From the NCBI RefSeq assembly GCF_017939705.1, contig NZ_JAGKSQ010000005.1:248001-312000 (forward strand): DNA of 64,000 bases, read 5' to 3'. The position numbers were made by a program, and so were the translations under genes. Shown piece by piece: positions 27,425-35,597 of the stretch (positions are counted from its first letter, which is position 1; every line of letters starts with the position of its first letter). The notes under the pieces were generated by a model, which saw only the letters and a list, made by a program, of their open reading frames with translations, had not been told where the DNA came from and did not search any database. Source of the stretch: Halalkalibacter suaedae (GTDB taxonomy: Bacteria > Bacillota > Bacilli > Bacillales > Bacillaceae_D).

Positions 27425-28216
27425 CTATTCAAGTAATCCTAGCGATTTTAAACCATTGTAAATTCCTGAATCAGTTACCGCGGTTGTCTTATGCTTGGCA
27501 TATGTAAATAAATCCGGATGAGCATTTCCCATTGCAAAACTCTCACCAACTAATTGAAGCATTTCTTTATCATTAATACCATCCCCAAAAGCAATTGCCT
27601 CTTCCTTGTTAAACTTTAATAAATCTAAAATAGTCTGAACTGCAAACCCTTTATTTACTTTCTCTTGAATGACATCAAAGGCGTGATCTCTAAATCCATC
27701 AATATTTACTGGGGACAAATGAATGCCACTATATTGTTCATATAAGTCAACATCATTCACTCCTAGGTTAATCACAGTGACACCGAGGATATCTGCAATA
27801 TACATGCTTTCATAATGAACATTATGCTTCAAATGAAAATGTTCAATAAATGTTTTCGTATTCGCTGAATCCATGCCTGTATAGACATTTTTACTGTTCG
27901 TATACATAATTAGCTCATGATCATTCTCTTCTGCTGTATCTATAAAAAATTGAATCATCTTGGAATCCATAGGTTCACTAAAAACATCCTGCCCCTGATG
28001 TATGGCATAGGCTCCGTTATATCCAATGAAAGATTGAATTCGTAGCTCTTCTCCAATATCCATAATTTCATGAAGAGGACGTCCTGTCGCAAGAAAAACC
28101 TCAATTCCTTTTTCTTTGACTTGTTTTATGGCTTCCTTTGTTGAATCTTGAATCGAATCATCAGGCAACAAAATGGTTCCGTCAATGTCTAAAAACAATA
28201 TCTTCTGTTTCATCAT
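27425..28216 (-). CDS. Cof-type HAD-IIB family phosphatase (YkrA-like)
   Basis: The 263-residue protein has motif I FLDIDGTIL (nucleophile and acid/base Asp), motif II VFLATGRP, the motif III lysine in the cap-to-core stretch and motif IV AFGDGINDKEM. The cap is type C2B. Such enzymes dephosphorylate sugar phosphates, FMN or PLP; the substrate is not predictable. YkrA of B. subtilis looks closest from memory. AAAGGAG precedes two adjacent ATG codons. It is 17 bases downstream of the small membrane-protein gene. Confidence 0.87.
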   Translation of the reverse strand: MMKQKILFLDIDGTILLPDDSIQDSTKEAIKQVKEKGIEVFLATGRPLHEIMDIGEELRIQSFIGYNGAYAIHQGQDVFSEPMDSKMIQFFIDTAEENDHELIMYTNSKNVYTGMDSANTKTFIEHFHLKHNVHYESMYIADILGVTVINLGVNDVDLYEQYSGIHLSPVNIDGFRDHAFDVIQEKVNKGFAVQTILDLLKFNKEEAIAFGDGINDKEMLQLVGESFAMGNAHPDLFTYAKHKTTAVTDSGIYNGLKSLGLLE

Positions 28217-28233
28217 TTCTCTCCTTTATTTGG

Positions 28234-28419
28234 TTATATCAATATCCATAGCAGCACAATGATCACAGCTAGGAAAGGAATCAAGCCAAGATACAAAACT
28301 AATTGGTTGTTTAAACTTTTTTTACTACTATATTTTGTATCCTCGGATTTTGTAAGAAATAAAGTTATCACAAGAGCCATAATACAAATAAGAGCTACAA
28401 AAACAAGGACGATATTCAT
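28234..28419 (-). CDS. Small two-helix membrane protein, hypothetical
   Basis: The 61-residue protein has an N-terminal hydrophobic helix (MNIVLVFVALICIMALVITL), a short basic polar loop (KSEDTKYSSKKSLN) and a C-terminal helix. AGGGAGG is 5 bases before the ATG, and it lies directly upstream of the HAD phosphatase gene. No family recognised. The 238 bases upstream hold nothing clear apart from the csbD terminator. Confidence 0.65.
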   Translation of the reverse strand: MNIVLVFVALICIMALVITLFLTKSEDTKYSSKKSLNNQLVLYLGLIPFLAVIIVLLWILI

Positions 28420-28574
28420 TGTGCCTCCCTACCCTATAACCTATTTATTTTTCTAGATTTTATATTATTATCTTTCTCGCCCGTACCTAAGTCAAATCAA
28501 CAGTTAAATGTTGACCAAATTTAATTCTAAACGTTCTCTGTTAATTCTTCTTATTGTAATAATGCCTTCCGCAA

Positions 28575-28616
28575 CTAAAAAGAGACTGACGAGAATCATT
28601 CCTCATCAGTCTCTTT
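28575..28616 (-). terminator. Intrinsic terminator after csbD
   Basis: Minus-strand stem AAAGAGACTGATGAG/CTCGTCAGTCTCTTT followed by TTAG, about 40 bases past the stop. Confidence 0.7.
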
Positions 28617-28657
28617 ATTCCTAAAAACATTCTTCATAGATAATAGTAATACATCAA

Positions 28658-28837
28658 TTAGTTATCCTTTGCTTTTCCAATCTCTTCTTGCACATTACCT
28701 TTTACTTTATCTTTCTTCCCTTCACGTTGCATTTTTTCGTTGTCTGTTGCGTTACCGAATTGATCTTTCACTTCACCCTTCGCTTTATTAACGCCACCTT
28801 TTACCTTATCTGATACACCATTATTGTTATTTGCCAT
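28658..28837 (-). CDS. csbD: CsbD-family general stress protein
   Basis: The 59-residue Lys/Gly-rich protein begins MANNNNGVSDKVKGGVNKAK. It carries GEVKDQFGNATDN and a second DKVKGNVQEEIGKAKDN, the tandem CsbD signature. It is hydrophilic and probably disordered or helical. CsbD is a SigB-dependent stress protein in B. subtilis with unknown biochemical role. AAGGAGGG is 7 bases before the ATG, and a SigB-like promoter is 30 bases upstream. Confidence 0.88.
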   Translation of the reverse strand: MANNNNGVSDKVKGGVNKAKGEVKDQFGNATDNEKMQREGKKDKVKGNVQEEIGKAKDN

Positions 28838-28868
28838 GATTAATCCCTCCTTAGTTAGTTAGTAGTCT

Positions 28869-28894
28869 ATAACCTTTTAATTTGGAACCTAAAC
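28869..28894 (-). promoter_or_regulatory. SigB-type promoter of csbD
   Basis: Minus strand GTTTAG, 14 bases, GGTTAT, against the SigB consensus GTTTAA-N12-15-GGGTAT (one mismatch in each box). Confidence 0.6.
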
Positions 28895-28979
28895 ATAGAT
28901 TACCTCTACTCAGTATTTTTGCCGTACGATCCCCCTATGGTATTATAAAATTACTAGATTTGAGAGAGCCGGTGAACAG

Positions 28980-29354
28980 ATGAGTATCCAAGTTTATTAT
29001 GAAGAAAGTGATGGTCAACTCCAGCCAAAGCTTGTTCTATTACCTAATTATGTACACTCGAACGAAACCGATAATGCGTTTGCCTACATGATAGAAGGAC
29101 CTTTCCAACGATTTCATCAAGAAGACTTTCATGATGATCTAAAAACTATTTCCCTTTCTCTTGGGGTCTTAAAGCTGAGCACGTTAAGTAACCTTATGTT
29201 TACAATTGACATTCAACAACTTCAATCAGATCTCGCTCATATGTCTCATGATCCGGACGCAGTTTATGAAGCGGATTATTTTATCGTCTTAGTTGATGAT
29301 TTACAGGAATTACTTGCTTTTGATGTTCTAGAAGAATTGAAGCACTTGAAGTAA
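28980..29354 (+). CDS. Hypothetical 124-aa acidic protein
   Basis: MSIQVYYEESDGQLQPKLVL starts a soluble acidic protein with IEGPFQRFHQEDFHDDL and a C-terminal YFIVLVDDLQELLAFDVLEE. It has no membrane segment, signal or recognisable motif. The ribosome site is weak (GGTGA about 6 bases upstream). It lies between divergent csbD and the rluF-like gene without overlap. I do not know the family. Confidence 0.55.
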   Translation: MSIQVYYEESDGQLQPKLVLLPNYVHSNETDNAFAYMIEGPFQRFHQEDFHDDLKTISLSLGVLKLSTLSNLMFTIDIQQLQSDLAHMSHDPDAVYEADYFIVLVDDLQELLAFDVLEELKHLK

Positions 29355-29480
29355 GTAGTACGTTAGATTTTGAAAGCTGCAATTAGCAAAGTCGTTCATA
29401 TTTTTTAGTGATTTCTTGAAAATAAACTGGTTGTTCGGTATTCTTAGGGGACAATTCATTTTTTAAGGGTGTGCGTAACA

Positions 29481-30188
29481 ATGAGGATTAACAAATACAT
29501 AAGTGAAGCAGGAAAATCGTCAAGAAGAGGTGCGGATAAATTAATAACTGAAGGAAGGGTCCTCATTAACGGAAAACGTGCGACGATCGGGGATCAGGTA
29601 AAGCCTGGTGATGATGTCGTCGTAAATGGTGAGCCCATTAGAGTAGCAAGAAACAATGTCTATATCGCTCTCAATAAGCCGATCGGCATCACTAGCACAA
29701 CCGAAAAGAAGGTCAAAGGAAATATTATTGATTTAGTTAATCACCCCTTACGTATTTTCAATATCGGGCGTCTAGATAAAGAATCAGATGGTTTAATTCT
29801 ATTAACCAATGATGGAGATATCGTTAATGAAATTTTGCGTGCTGAGAATAATCATGAGAAAGAGTATATTGTTTCCGTTGATAAACCAATTACCCCAGAC
29901 TTCTTAAAGAAGATGTCGGAAGGTGTGAAAATTTTAGATACGGTTACACTCCCATGTGAAGTCAAACAGCTTTCCAAATATGATTTTCAAATCATTTTAA
30001 CCCAGGGACTAAACCGTCAAATCCGTCGAATGTGCGAGGCACTCGGCTACAATGTCTTTAGGTTACAGCGTACTAGAATTATGAATATCCACTTAGGTAA
30101 CCTTCCTGTGGGTCAGTGGAGAGATTTATCAAAAAAAGAAAAAACACAATTGTTCAGAGATTTAAATTATGAACCAAGAGAATGGTAA
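29481..30188 (+). CDS. rluF: RluF/RluB-type 23S rRNA pseudouridine synthase
   Basis: The 235-residue protein starts with an S4 RNA-binding domain ([31 protein letters not shown]). The RsuA/RluF catalytic domain follows, with D99 in [20 protein letters not shown] and the late RNA-contact motif [15 protein letters not shown]. It isomerises uridine in 23S rRNA, probably near position 2604 if truly RluF. The ATG at 29481 follows GGTG by 9 bases; a GTG four codons earlier is less likely. Confidence 0.88.
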   Translation: MRINKYISEAGKSSRRGADKLITEGRVLINGKRATIGDQVKPGDDVVVNGEPIRVARNNVYIALNKPIGITSTTEKKVKGNIIDLVNHPLRIFNIGRLDKESDGLILLTNDGDIVNEILRAENNHEKEYIVSVDKPITPDFLKKMSEGVKILDTVTLPCEVKQLSKYDFQIILTQGLNRQIRRMCEALGYNVFRLQRTRIMNIHLGNLPVGQWRDLSKKEKTQLFRDLNYEPREW

Positions 30189-30199
30189 TAAGTAGTATG

Positions 30200-30240
30200 A
30201 AGAATCCCCCGAAACAGGAGCTACTTCGGGGGATTCTTTA
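30200..30240. terminator. Bidirectional terminator between convergent genes
   Basis: Perfect 14-bp stem AAGAATCCCCCGAA/TTCGGGGGATTCTT just after the rluF stop and overlapping the stop of the facing gene at 30238. Confidence 0.8.
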
Positions 30241-30501
30241 GCCATTTATAAATATACATTTGTTCTCTTCTCTAAGTCGATTTAAGGCAGCATCGATTTG
30301 ACCTGGTCCTTCTACCATGTATAAACAAATTGGAATGAGTGAGCTATACTCATTTTCACCATACACGACCTTAACATATTCTTCTGTTGATGTTACTGCC
30401 GTTTCCTCACAATAGTTCTCGATTTGTTCCCAAACCACATAATATGGTGGTTTAATTTCGTCCCTCAAATACTCTTTCATATTTATTAATGTCTTTACCA
30501 T
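30238..30501 (-). CDS. Hypothetical 87-aa protein
   Basis: The frame MVKTLINMKEYLRDEIKPPY has YVVWEQIENYCEETAVTSTE and a C-terminal GPGQIDAALNRLREENKCIF. It is soluble, with two cysteines. GGGAGTG precedes the ATG. An inverted repeat CGTTCGTT/AACGAACG (30515-30522 and 30570-30577) brackets the promoter region and could be an operator. No family recognised. Confidence 0.6.
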   Translation of the reverse strand: MVKTLINMKEYLRDEIKPPYYVVWEQIENYCEETAVTSTEEYVKVVYGENEYSSLIPICLYMVEGPGQIDAALNRLREENKCIFING

Positions 30502-30714
30502 GTCATTTCACTCCCGTTCGTTAATGTGGACGCCTTCAAATGAAGCTATTTAAGAAACGGATACCAATGAACGAACGGTAGCCGGGGGGATCTGTCTTCA
30601 TATAAAGATGCCTTTTCACCAAATGATTTTTTGGTTACTCTTATTCTAATATATGGACAGGTTCTAAAACTGTGACAATCATCACCTTTAAATTAAAATA
30701 AAATGTCTGGCATT

Positions 30715-30758
30715 CAAATTTAAAAGCCTACTATGAGTAGGTTTCGCATAGTAGGCTT
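30715..30758 (-). terminator. Intrinsic terminator after the DUF3006 gene
   Basis: Perfect stem AAGCCTACTATG/CATAGTAGGCTT followed on the minus strand by TTAAATTT. Confidence 0.65.
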
Positions 30759-30811
30759 GGCTTGTAATTGCGGAATTTAATCGTTCAGTGACGATGTTTA
30801 TATAAAATGAG

Positions 30812-31084
30812 CTATTTTCTTTTAAACTTGCTTCCAGTACTCTTTTTCTTAATTCTTTCTAGTTGGGCGTTCACTGTTTGTTTTTGCTCAGTTGTTTTGC
30901 CCTCATTCACCACTAAATGTGAAACTTGATTGTCCTCTAATTCAACTAAAAACCAGGTACCCACTTTGACATCGTTCGGTAATCGTTCAATTGGAATCAG
31001 ATACTCTTTTTTTAAATCCTCAACTAAAATAACACCATATCCTTCTTCTACACGATCAAGAACACCATTCACTTTTCTTTGCAT
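30812..31084 (-). CDS. DUF3006 family protein coupled to the MBL/HhH gene
   Basis: The 90-residue protein MQRKVNGVLDRVEEGYGVIL has VEDLKKEYLIPIERLPNDVK, GTWFLVELEDN and a basic tail ending TGSKFKRK. This matches DUF3006, a small beta-rich domain usually found beside ComEC-like metallo-beta-lactamase proteins. Its ATG overlaps the upstream stop (TAATG), so the two are translated together. The basic tail might contact nucleic acid, which is inference. Confidence 0.82.
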   Translation of the reverse strand: MQRKVNGVLDRVEEGYGVILVEDLKKEYLIPIERLPNDVKVGTWFLVELEDNQVSHLVVNEGKTTEQKQTVNAQLERIKKKSTGSKFKRK

Positions 31085-32355
31085 TATTTTACACACGCCT
31101 TTCCTTCTGAAATAATGTCTGATAATCGTCCTGCTGCAATCCCTTTGACTCTCGTCATTCCATCAACTGCCGAAAATGGACGTAATGTTACGATCTCCTC
31201 AGCACGTGCTGGTCCTATATGGACAATGGCTTGTAGTTCTTCAACGGATGCTGAATTAATATCAATACAGTTGCCAGAACCCTGGTCTAGCTCAGGCTGC
31301 TCTTCCATTTTCGGAGTCTCTGATTTTGAACTAGAAGAATCGGCCTTATGATCTCCCTCATAATTTGTTGAAACATCAAGATTCTTCCCATTAGACTTAA
31401 TAACAATCGTTCCATCTACATACGTTGAGAATAATTTGATTCCTGCACTTTTCACTCGGTTAATCACTTCATCATGTGGATGACCATATTGATTATCAAC
31501 ACCAGCAGAAACAATCGCTATCTTCGGACTGACAGCATTGAGAAATGCTTGGCTTGTCGATGTATTTGATCCATGATGTCCTAACTGCAACACATCTGCA
31601 TCAAGTGAAATACCTCTCATCAGCATCGCCTGCTCCGTCTCTTCCTCTGCGTCGCCAGTTAATACGAATGACGTCTCACCATAGGTGAATATTGCTGAAA
31701 TCGAACTCTCATGCAAATCACCTGTTAAATGCTCCGGATTGATGATCGTAATTTCTAGTGGACCTACATCAAACACTTCCCCAGCTCTAGGCTCGTGATA
31801 GTCTACCTCATTTGCTTCAATCGCTTCTAGAGTGGAAAGAAAGGTTTGAGAAGTGGTTGTTTCACCAGATAACCACACTTCACCAACATTAAAGTGATTG
31901 ATTATTTCATCAAACTGACCGATGTGATCTGCGTGTGGATGGGACCCTATTAATATATCAATTTCTTCAATTTGCTGGCTCTTTAAGTATTGCAGAACAT
32001 CACTTCTGTTCCAATTTCCAGCATCAAAAAGAATCGTATACTCTTCTTCTGCCACATTGTATTCGAATAATGTAGCATCCGCTTGTCCTACATCAATAAA
32101 GTGAACCTTCATTTCTTCTAATTGTTCAAGGTTAAACTCTTCATTCGCGGTTTCAGTATTTTGAACTGTTTCCTCGGTGTCCTCTTCTAGATCTCCTTCT
32201 ACATCAGAAACAGTATCAGAAGGAACTGAATCCTCGGTAAGATCTTCAGTGCTTTCCACTGGTTTCATATTTGGCTGGCCTTCAGACACACCGCATGCAA
32301 CCAAAATCAATACAATAAATAGGTTAAGAAACGAAATATGTAATTTATTTTTCAT
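31084..32355 (-). CDS. Lipoprotein with ComEC-like metallo-beta-lactamase domain and C-terminal ComEA-like HhH
   Basis: The 423-residue protein starts with a lipoprotein signal (lipobox LVAC, Cys21) and an acidic linker of about 60 residues. The MBL domain (about 82-330) carries metal-binding H139, H141, D143, H144 in SHPHADHIG and later TGDAEEE and LGHHGSNTS. The C-terminus (about 363-423) holds two helix-hairpin-helix motifs (CIDINSASVEELQAIVHIGP, GIAAGRLSDII) as in ComEA. This looks like an extracellular, membrane-anchored nuclease of competence type. DNA or nucleotide turnover outside the cell is inferred; ComEC's membrane channel is absent. Confidence 0.88.
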   Translation of the reverse strand: MKNKLHISFLNLFIVLILVACGVSEGQPNMKPVESTEDLTEDSVPSDTVSDVEGDLEEDTEETVQNTETANEEFNLEQLEEMKVHFIDVGQADATLFEYNVAEEEYTILFDAGNWNRSDVLQYLKSQQIEEIDILIGSHPHADHIGQFDEIINHFNVGEVWLSGETTTSQTFLSTLEAIEANEVDYHEPRAGEVFDVGPLEITIINPEHLTGDLHESSISAIFTYGETSFVLTGDAEEETEQAMLMRGISLDADVLQLGHHGSNTSTSQAFLNAVSPKIAIVSAGVDNQYGHPHDEVINRVKSAGIKLFSTYVDGTIVIKSNGKNLDVSTNYEGDHKADSSSSKSETPKMEEQPELDQGSGNCIDINSASVEELQAIVHIGPARAEEIVTLRPFSAVDGMTRVKGIAAGRLSDIISEGKACVK

Positions 32356-32482
32356 CGTGGTCCTCCCTCTAGATGTTCTCTCTATCTTAACATGGTTTTC
32401 TCCTCTCGAAAGGTAACATAATACTACCTTAATGTTTATTTTCCTAGCAATAAAGGAAAGTAACTAATAAGAGGTGAGGATT

Positions 32483-32692
32483 ATGACAAAAGAAAACGAA
32501 AGAAAAACTCGTAATAAAGACATGGACAATCCAGAGCAATACTCAACTGAAAAAGAGAGTTTATTCGATAAGTTTGATAGCGAACAAAATGTTGATCCAA
32601 TTCCGATGGAGGATCTAAAGTTAGAAAAACGTGAGGAAAAGCAAAAGCATAAAAGCAAAAGTAATTCATCAAGCGAAAAGAAATATAAGTAA
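32483..32692 (+). CDS. Small highly charged hypothetical protein
   Basis: The 69-residue protein MTKENERKTRNKDMDNPEQY is hydrophilic and probably disordered, rich in Lys, Glu and Ser, ending SNSSSEKKYK. AGAGGTGAGG is close before the ATG at 32483; a frame four codons longer exists. It is divergent from the MBL lipoprotein gene. A repeat of family A starts 15 bases after its stop. Confidence 0.6.
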   Translation: MTKENERKTRNKDMDNPEQYSTEKESLFDKFDSEQNVDPIPMEDLKLEKREEKQKHKSKSNSSSEKKYK

Positions 32693-32707
32693 GATGTAAG
32701 AGCAAAA

Positions 32708-33484
32708 GAGGTCTGGACAAAATTATCTAACTGATTAAAAACCCGAAAAAAGATAGTAAGTGTTTGAACACCGTTCTTGAAATATACAATTCTTTCTGCG
32801 GGAATCCTGTGGGCCTCCTCGAGCTTGACGTGGTTACTGAAAGAGTGCTCAATTTTCAGATATTAAAAAGTTGAATGTCATCAAACTTCAGCCTGTCGAC
32901 AAAGTCTCGTGAAGCGAGACGGCCGACAGGTTATTAGTATTTAAAGAAAGTGGCCGAAAAAAGTCGCTTCGAACACGCTACCGGGATGGGGGGCACGCTT
33001 TCCACAGGAGGGCATGGAACTAACTGGCTCTGCCAGTGCATTTCCATATTGCCCTTATTTCCTGCAGGAGTCGGCCCACCCATCCCGTCCGCTTTGTTGA
33101 AAGGACAGATGTAATTTCTCTTCTCTTAACAATGCTCAAAAGAATAATAAAATAATTAGATGAAAAGAAATAATTTGGTATAAGCCGTTTTTCATTATTG
33201 AATTGTAATCACAAAAAAGACTAATTCGAACCACTCTTTAGTCTTATAATTATTGTAGTGACAATGAAGGAGTGTGTCGCATGCTATTAAATCATAAACA
33301 AAATTAAGCCCACATAAAAAGGTCTAGGTTGTCCATAATTTCCCTTTAACTCCTATTTTCCACTCCAAACAACTCAAAAGTGACGTTTATCATTGGTTCC
33401 TCCACTCTGTTTTATGTAAATTTCATCCGCTAAATAAATGCTTGTTCGATTTACAGTCAGTTACTTTAGTTATGTTCAGGCCTC
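32708..33484. repeat. Family A repeat with a family B element inside
   Basis: The left end GAGGTCTGGACAAAATTATC and right end AGTTATGTTCAGGCCTC match the inverted ends of family A. A-type internal arms TTGAAATATAC (about 32790) and AAATTTCATCCGC (about 33420) flank the B copy at 32834-33130. The region 33131-33400 is AT-rich with no gene seen. The whole 850-base gap contains no transposase frame. Confidence 0.6.
32834..33130 (+). repeat. Family B repeat, copy 1
   Basis: The copy contains CTTCAGCCTGTCGACAAAG, a TCTCGTGAAGCGAGA hairpin, GCTACCGGGATGGGGGGCAC, a central imperfect palindrome, then CTGCAGGAGTCGGCCC and CATCCCGTCCGCTTTG. It aligns along its full length with the inverted copy at 39106-39400 and partly with 58901-59125. 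Confidence 0.8.
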
Positions 33485-33497
33485 TTTTTGCTGTAAA

Positions 33498-33530
33498 TAA
33501 AAAGGCATCAACTTAGAAAGTTGACACCTT
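33498..33530 (-). terminator. Intrinsic terminator after the SASP-like gene
   Basis: Minus-strand stem AAGGTGTCAACTT/AAGTTGATGCCTT (two wobble pairs) followed by TTTATTT. Confidence 0.7.
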
Positions 33531-33542
33531 AATGGTTAAGTA

Positions 33543-33710
33543 TTAATTGTTTTGATTATTATTATTATTGTTATTGCGGTTATTGCGGTTATTTAAGTTT
33601 TGAGCATCATTTTCATTTGCAAACTCAGTATTTGCATTGTCCACGTTTAGCTCATTGTTGTTAGTATTACGGTTAGCATTATTGTTGTTACGGTTTTTGT
33701 TATTAGCCAT
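33543..33710 (-). CDS. Gamma-type small acid-soluble spore protein-like (Asn-rich, 55 aa)
   Basis: MANNKNRNNNNANRNTNNNE leads into TEFANENDAQNLNNRNN. The EFA-x-E-x-DAQ pattern is the repeat signature of gamma-type SASP (SspE), which stores amino acids in the forespore; here there is one degenerate repeat and a very Asn-rich composition. AGGGAGGTGATAAC precedes the ATG and a SigG-like promoter lies upstream, both supporting a spore protein. It is shorter than typical SspE (about 80-100 aa). Confidence 0.7.
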   Translation of the reverse strand: MANNKNRNNNNANRNTNNNELNVDNANTEFANENDAQNLNNRNNRNNNNNNNQNN

Positions 33711-33729
33711 TGTTATCACCTCCCTAAGT

Positions 33730-33758
33730 TATCATCCCCTTCGTATTTCCTTTCATAC
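33730..33758 (-). promoter_or_regulatory. Candidate SigG promoter of the SASP-like gene
   Basis: Minus strand GTATG, 17 bases, GATGATA (consensus gnATR-N18-cATnnTA); one base short in spacing and one mismatch at -10. Confidence 0.5.
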
Positions 33759-33795
33759 ATGTCTAGAAAAATTTTACAAAAGCACTTGAACAAAG

Positions 33796-33832
33796 TAAAA
33801 ACACCTTTGAGAATGAATGATCTCAAAGGTGT
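33796..33832 (-). terminator. Intrinsic terminator after the YhcN/YlaJ-type gene
   Basis: Perfect stem ACACCTTTGAGA/TCTCAAAGGTGT followed on the minus strand by TTTTAC. Stem nearly identical to the one at 16658. Confidence 0.8.
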
Positions 33833-33844
33833 CCGGTTATTGAA

Positions 33845-34579
33845 TTAGCGTGAACGTTCAAACGGACGTTGTGCCGCCTGCCCTAAATCATTTAACATAT
33901 CTGAAAATGTTGCTCCAATTTCGTCAAAAGCCGTTCCTAGACGAAGATCATCATCCATCGTACGAATCTGATCGACAGCATCATTATCAGTTACTACATA
34001 CACTTCCTTATTATCAGCATCTTCATTAAGGCTGCGTTCGACCTCTGTTCTAACATTATCTATATCACCATCTGCTGTAATTCCGACAACCATATTGTCA
34101 TCATTGACGATCACTCTTGCTTCTTCAACACCATCGATTTCCTCAACCTGTTCAACAGTACGTTGTGCTGTTTCACCGTCGTAATCTTCATGATAATTAA
34201 CACGATCCTGTGTCGTTCCAGCTTGATTCATATTTCTTGAACCGTTATTAGCTGTACCTTGTCCAGTCATTCTATCATTTTGCCCAGTCATTCTGTCATG
34301 ACCGTTCGTATTTCCAGCATTACCAGTCATACCTGTTCCTTGACCAGCTGTACCATGATGAGACGTTCCGCGATCAGCAACTGACCCACCTAGAGAACCA
34401 TCTCCGTAACCGGCAGTTCCACCCGTTTCACCAGCTGTTCCCGTACCACCATTCATATATAAGGACTCAGTTCCTGGATAATTATTTGCACCCATATCTG
34501 TTGCTTCATTATCTCCACAACCGGCAAGACCACCTAAAAGCATTGTAGCTGCTGCGACTGACATTGCTATTTTTTTCAT
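33845..34579 (-). CDS. YhcN/YlaJ-family sporulation lipoprotein
   Basis: The ~244-residue lipoprotein (lipobox LAGC) has a long Gly/Thr/Asn/Met-rich linker (GGTGTAGETGGTAGYGDG, repeated DRMTGQ). The conserved C-terminal domain is YDGETAQRTVEQVEEIDGVE, EARVIVNDDNMVVGI, then KEVYVVTDNDAVDQI. This is the YhcN/YlaJ domain of spore inner-membrane lipoproteins linked to germination. The second ATG (34579) is better spaced from AAGGGGG than the first. A SigG-like promoter is upstream. Confidence 0.87.
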   Translation of the reverse strand: MKKIAMSVAAATMLLGGLAGCGDNEATDMGANNYPGTESLYMNGGTGTAGETGGTAGYGDGSLGGSVADRGTSHHGTAGQGTGMTGNAGNTNGHDRMTGQNDRMTGQGTANNGSRNMNQAGTTQDRVNYHEDYDGETAQRTVEQVEEIDGVEEARVIVNDDNMVVGITADGDIDNVRTEVERSLNEDADNKEVYVVTDNDAVDQIRTMDDDLRLGTAFDEIGATFSDMLNDLGQAAQRPFERSR

Positions 34580-34603
34580 TTTTTTCATTCCCCCTTCACC
34601 TCA

Positions 34604-34633
34604 TATGATGTCTTTACGGGGAATTGATTAAAC
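34604..34633 (-). promoter_or_regulatory. Candidate SigG promoter of the sporulation lipoprotein gene
   Basis: Minus strand GTTTA, 18 bases, CATCATA; -10 is a full match to cATnnTA, -35 has one mismatch to gnATR, spacing is exact. Confidence 0.55.
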
Positions 34634-34741
34634 GAGTGAATCTTTAGTGATTCATCCAATAATTGCAATCTCTTAACATTTGGGATAAGAGTATACAGGG
34701 GACACCTATACTAGGAAGAGAGAGAACTCAGAAATCCATTA

Positions 34742-35455
34742 TTATTTAGCATCATGAAAAATGATCCCTAACCCATAACGAACACCCGAAGTTAATGTAT
34801 TTACTCCATGACGAATCGTATTTTTGTAATAGCCCTTCTTCCCTGCAACAGGACGGTGGTTTGTCGGAAAGATTAATGCCTCACCTTGATTGAGAGTAAT
34901 AACATGCCCTCTGCTCTGAGCTCTTGGTCGTTGCTCGACAAGAATGGATTCACCACCTGAGTAATCCTGTTCACGTTGATTTAAAGCAAAAAGCACCTGG
35001 AAGGGGAAATAAACATCTCCGTACAAATCTTGATGCAGGCAATTGTAGCCACCTTGTTCGTATTTAAGTATTAACGGAGTTGGACGCACCTGCTCTTTTG
35101 CATGACACTGTTCTAGAAATTCATCTAACGTGTCTGGATAGATTGCCGATTTTTTTAAATACTCTAGCCAACGATTGGCAGCCTTTGCAAGTTCAGGATA
35201 AAAAGAAACACGCAATTCTTGAATAAGAGCTGGTAATGGTGCATTGTAATATTTATACTCACCCTCCCCAAAACGATATCTTGCCATATTTATTCGACTT
35301 CTAAAATTTGATTCAATATCATAGGTAGCAATTAATTCTTTGCACTGTTCTTCACTTAAAAGGACGGGTAGCTTTGCAAAACCGTCGTTGTCTAGAGTTT
35401 GATGAATCTCACTCCAGTTCAAATTACTGATTTCATTGTTAATAGGACTAATCAT
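34742..35455 (-). CDS. 2-oxoglutarate/Fe(II)-dependent oxygenase
   Basis: The 237-residue protein shows the double-stranded beta-helix iron triad H141-x-D143 in NCLHQDLYGDV and H216 in TIRHGV, with R226 as probable 2-oxoglutarate ligand in SGVRYGLG. The core GGESILVEQRPR and GEALIFPTNHRPV fit the prolyl-hydroxylase-like group. The substrate is unknown; AlkB-like or protein-hydroxylating roles are both possible. GGGGGGA lies 4 bases before the ATG. Confidence 0.85.
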   Translation of the reverse strand: MISPINNEISNLNWSEIHQTLDNDGFAKLPVLLSEEQCKELIATYDIESNFRSRINMARYRFGEGEYKYYNAPLPALIQELRVSFYPELAKAANRWLEYLKKSAIYPDTLDEFLEQCHAKEQVRPTPLILKYEQGGYNCLHQDLYGDVYFPFQVLFALNQREQDYSGGESILVEQRPRAQSRGHVITLNQGEALIFPTNHRPVAGKKGYYKNTIRHGVNTLTSGVRYGLGIIFHDAK

Positions 35456-35545
35456 CCGTTCCCCCCAACTATGCCTTAAGTTATTATCGCTTTATTAGTC
35501 TAACCAGGAGTACTTTTAAAAAGACACCAGTCTCCCTTTTTAAAA

Positions 35546-35581
35546 CAAAAAAAGTCTGCAATCCATCAATGGATACAGACG
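35546..35581 (-). terminator. Intrinsic terminator after the CBS-domain gene
   Basis: Minus-strand stem GTCTGTATCCAT/ATGGATTGCAGAC (one bulge) followed by TTTTTTTG. Confidence 0.75.
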
Positions 35582-35597
35582 TTTGTTGTATTCTTTT

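Noticed and set aside
32708-33484. Insertion sequence
   Set aside because: Inverted ends exist but there is no transposase frame on either strand; treated as a non-coding repeat.
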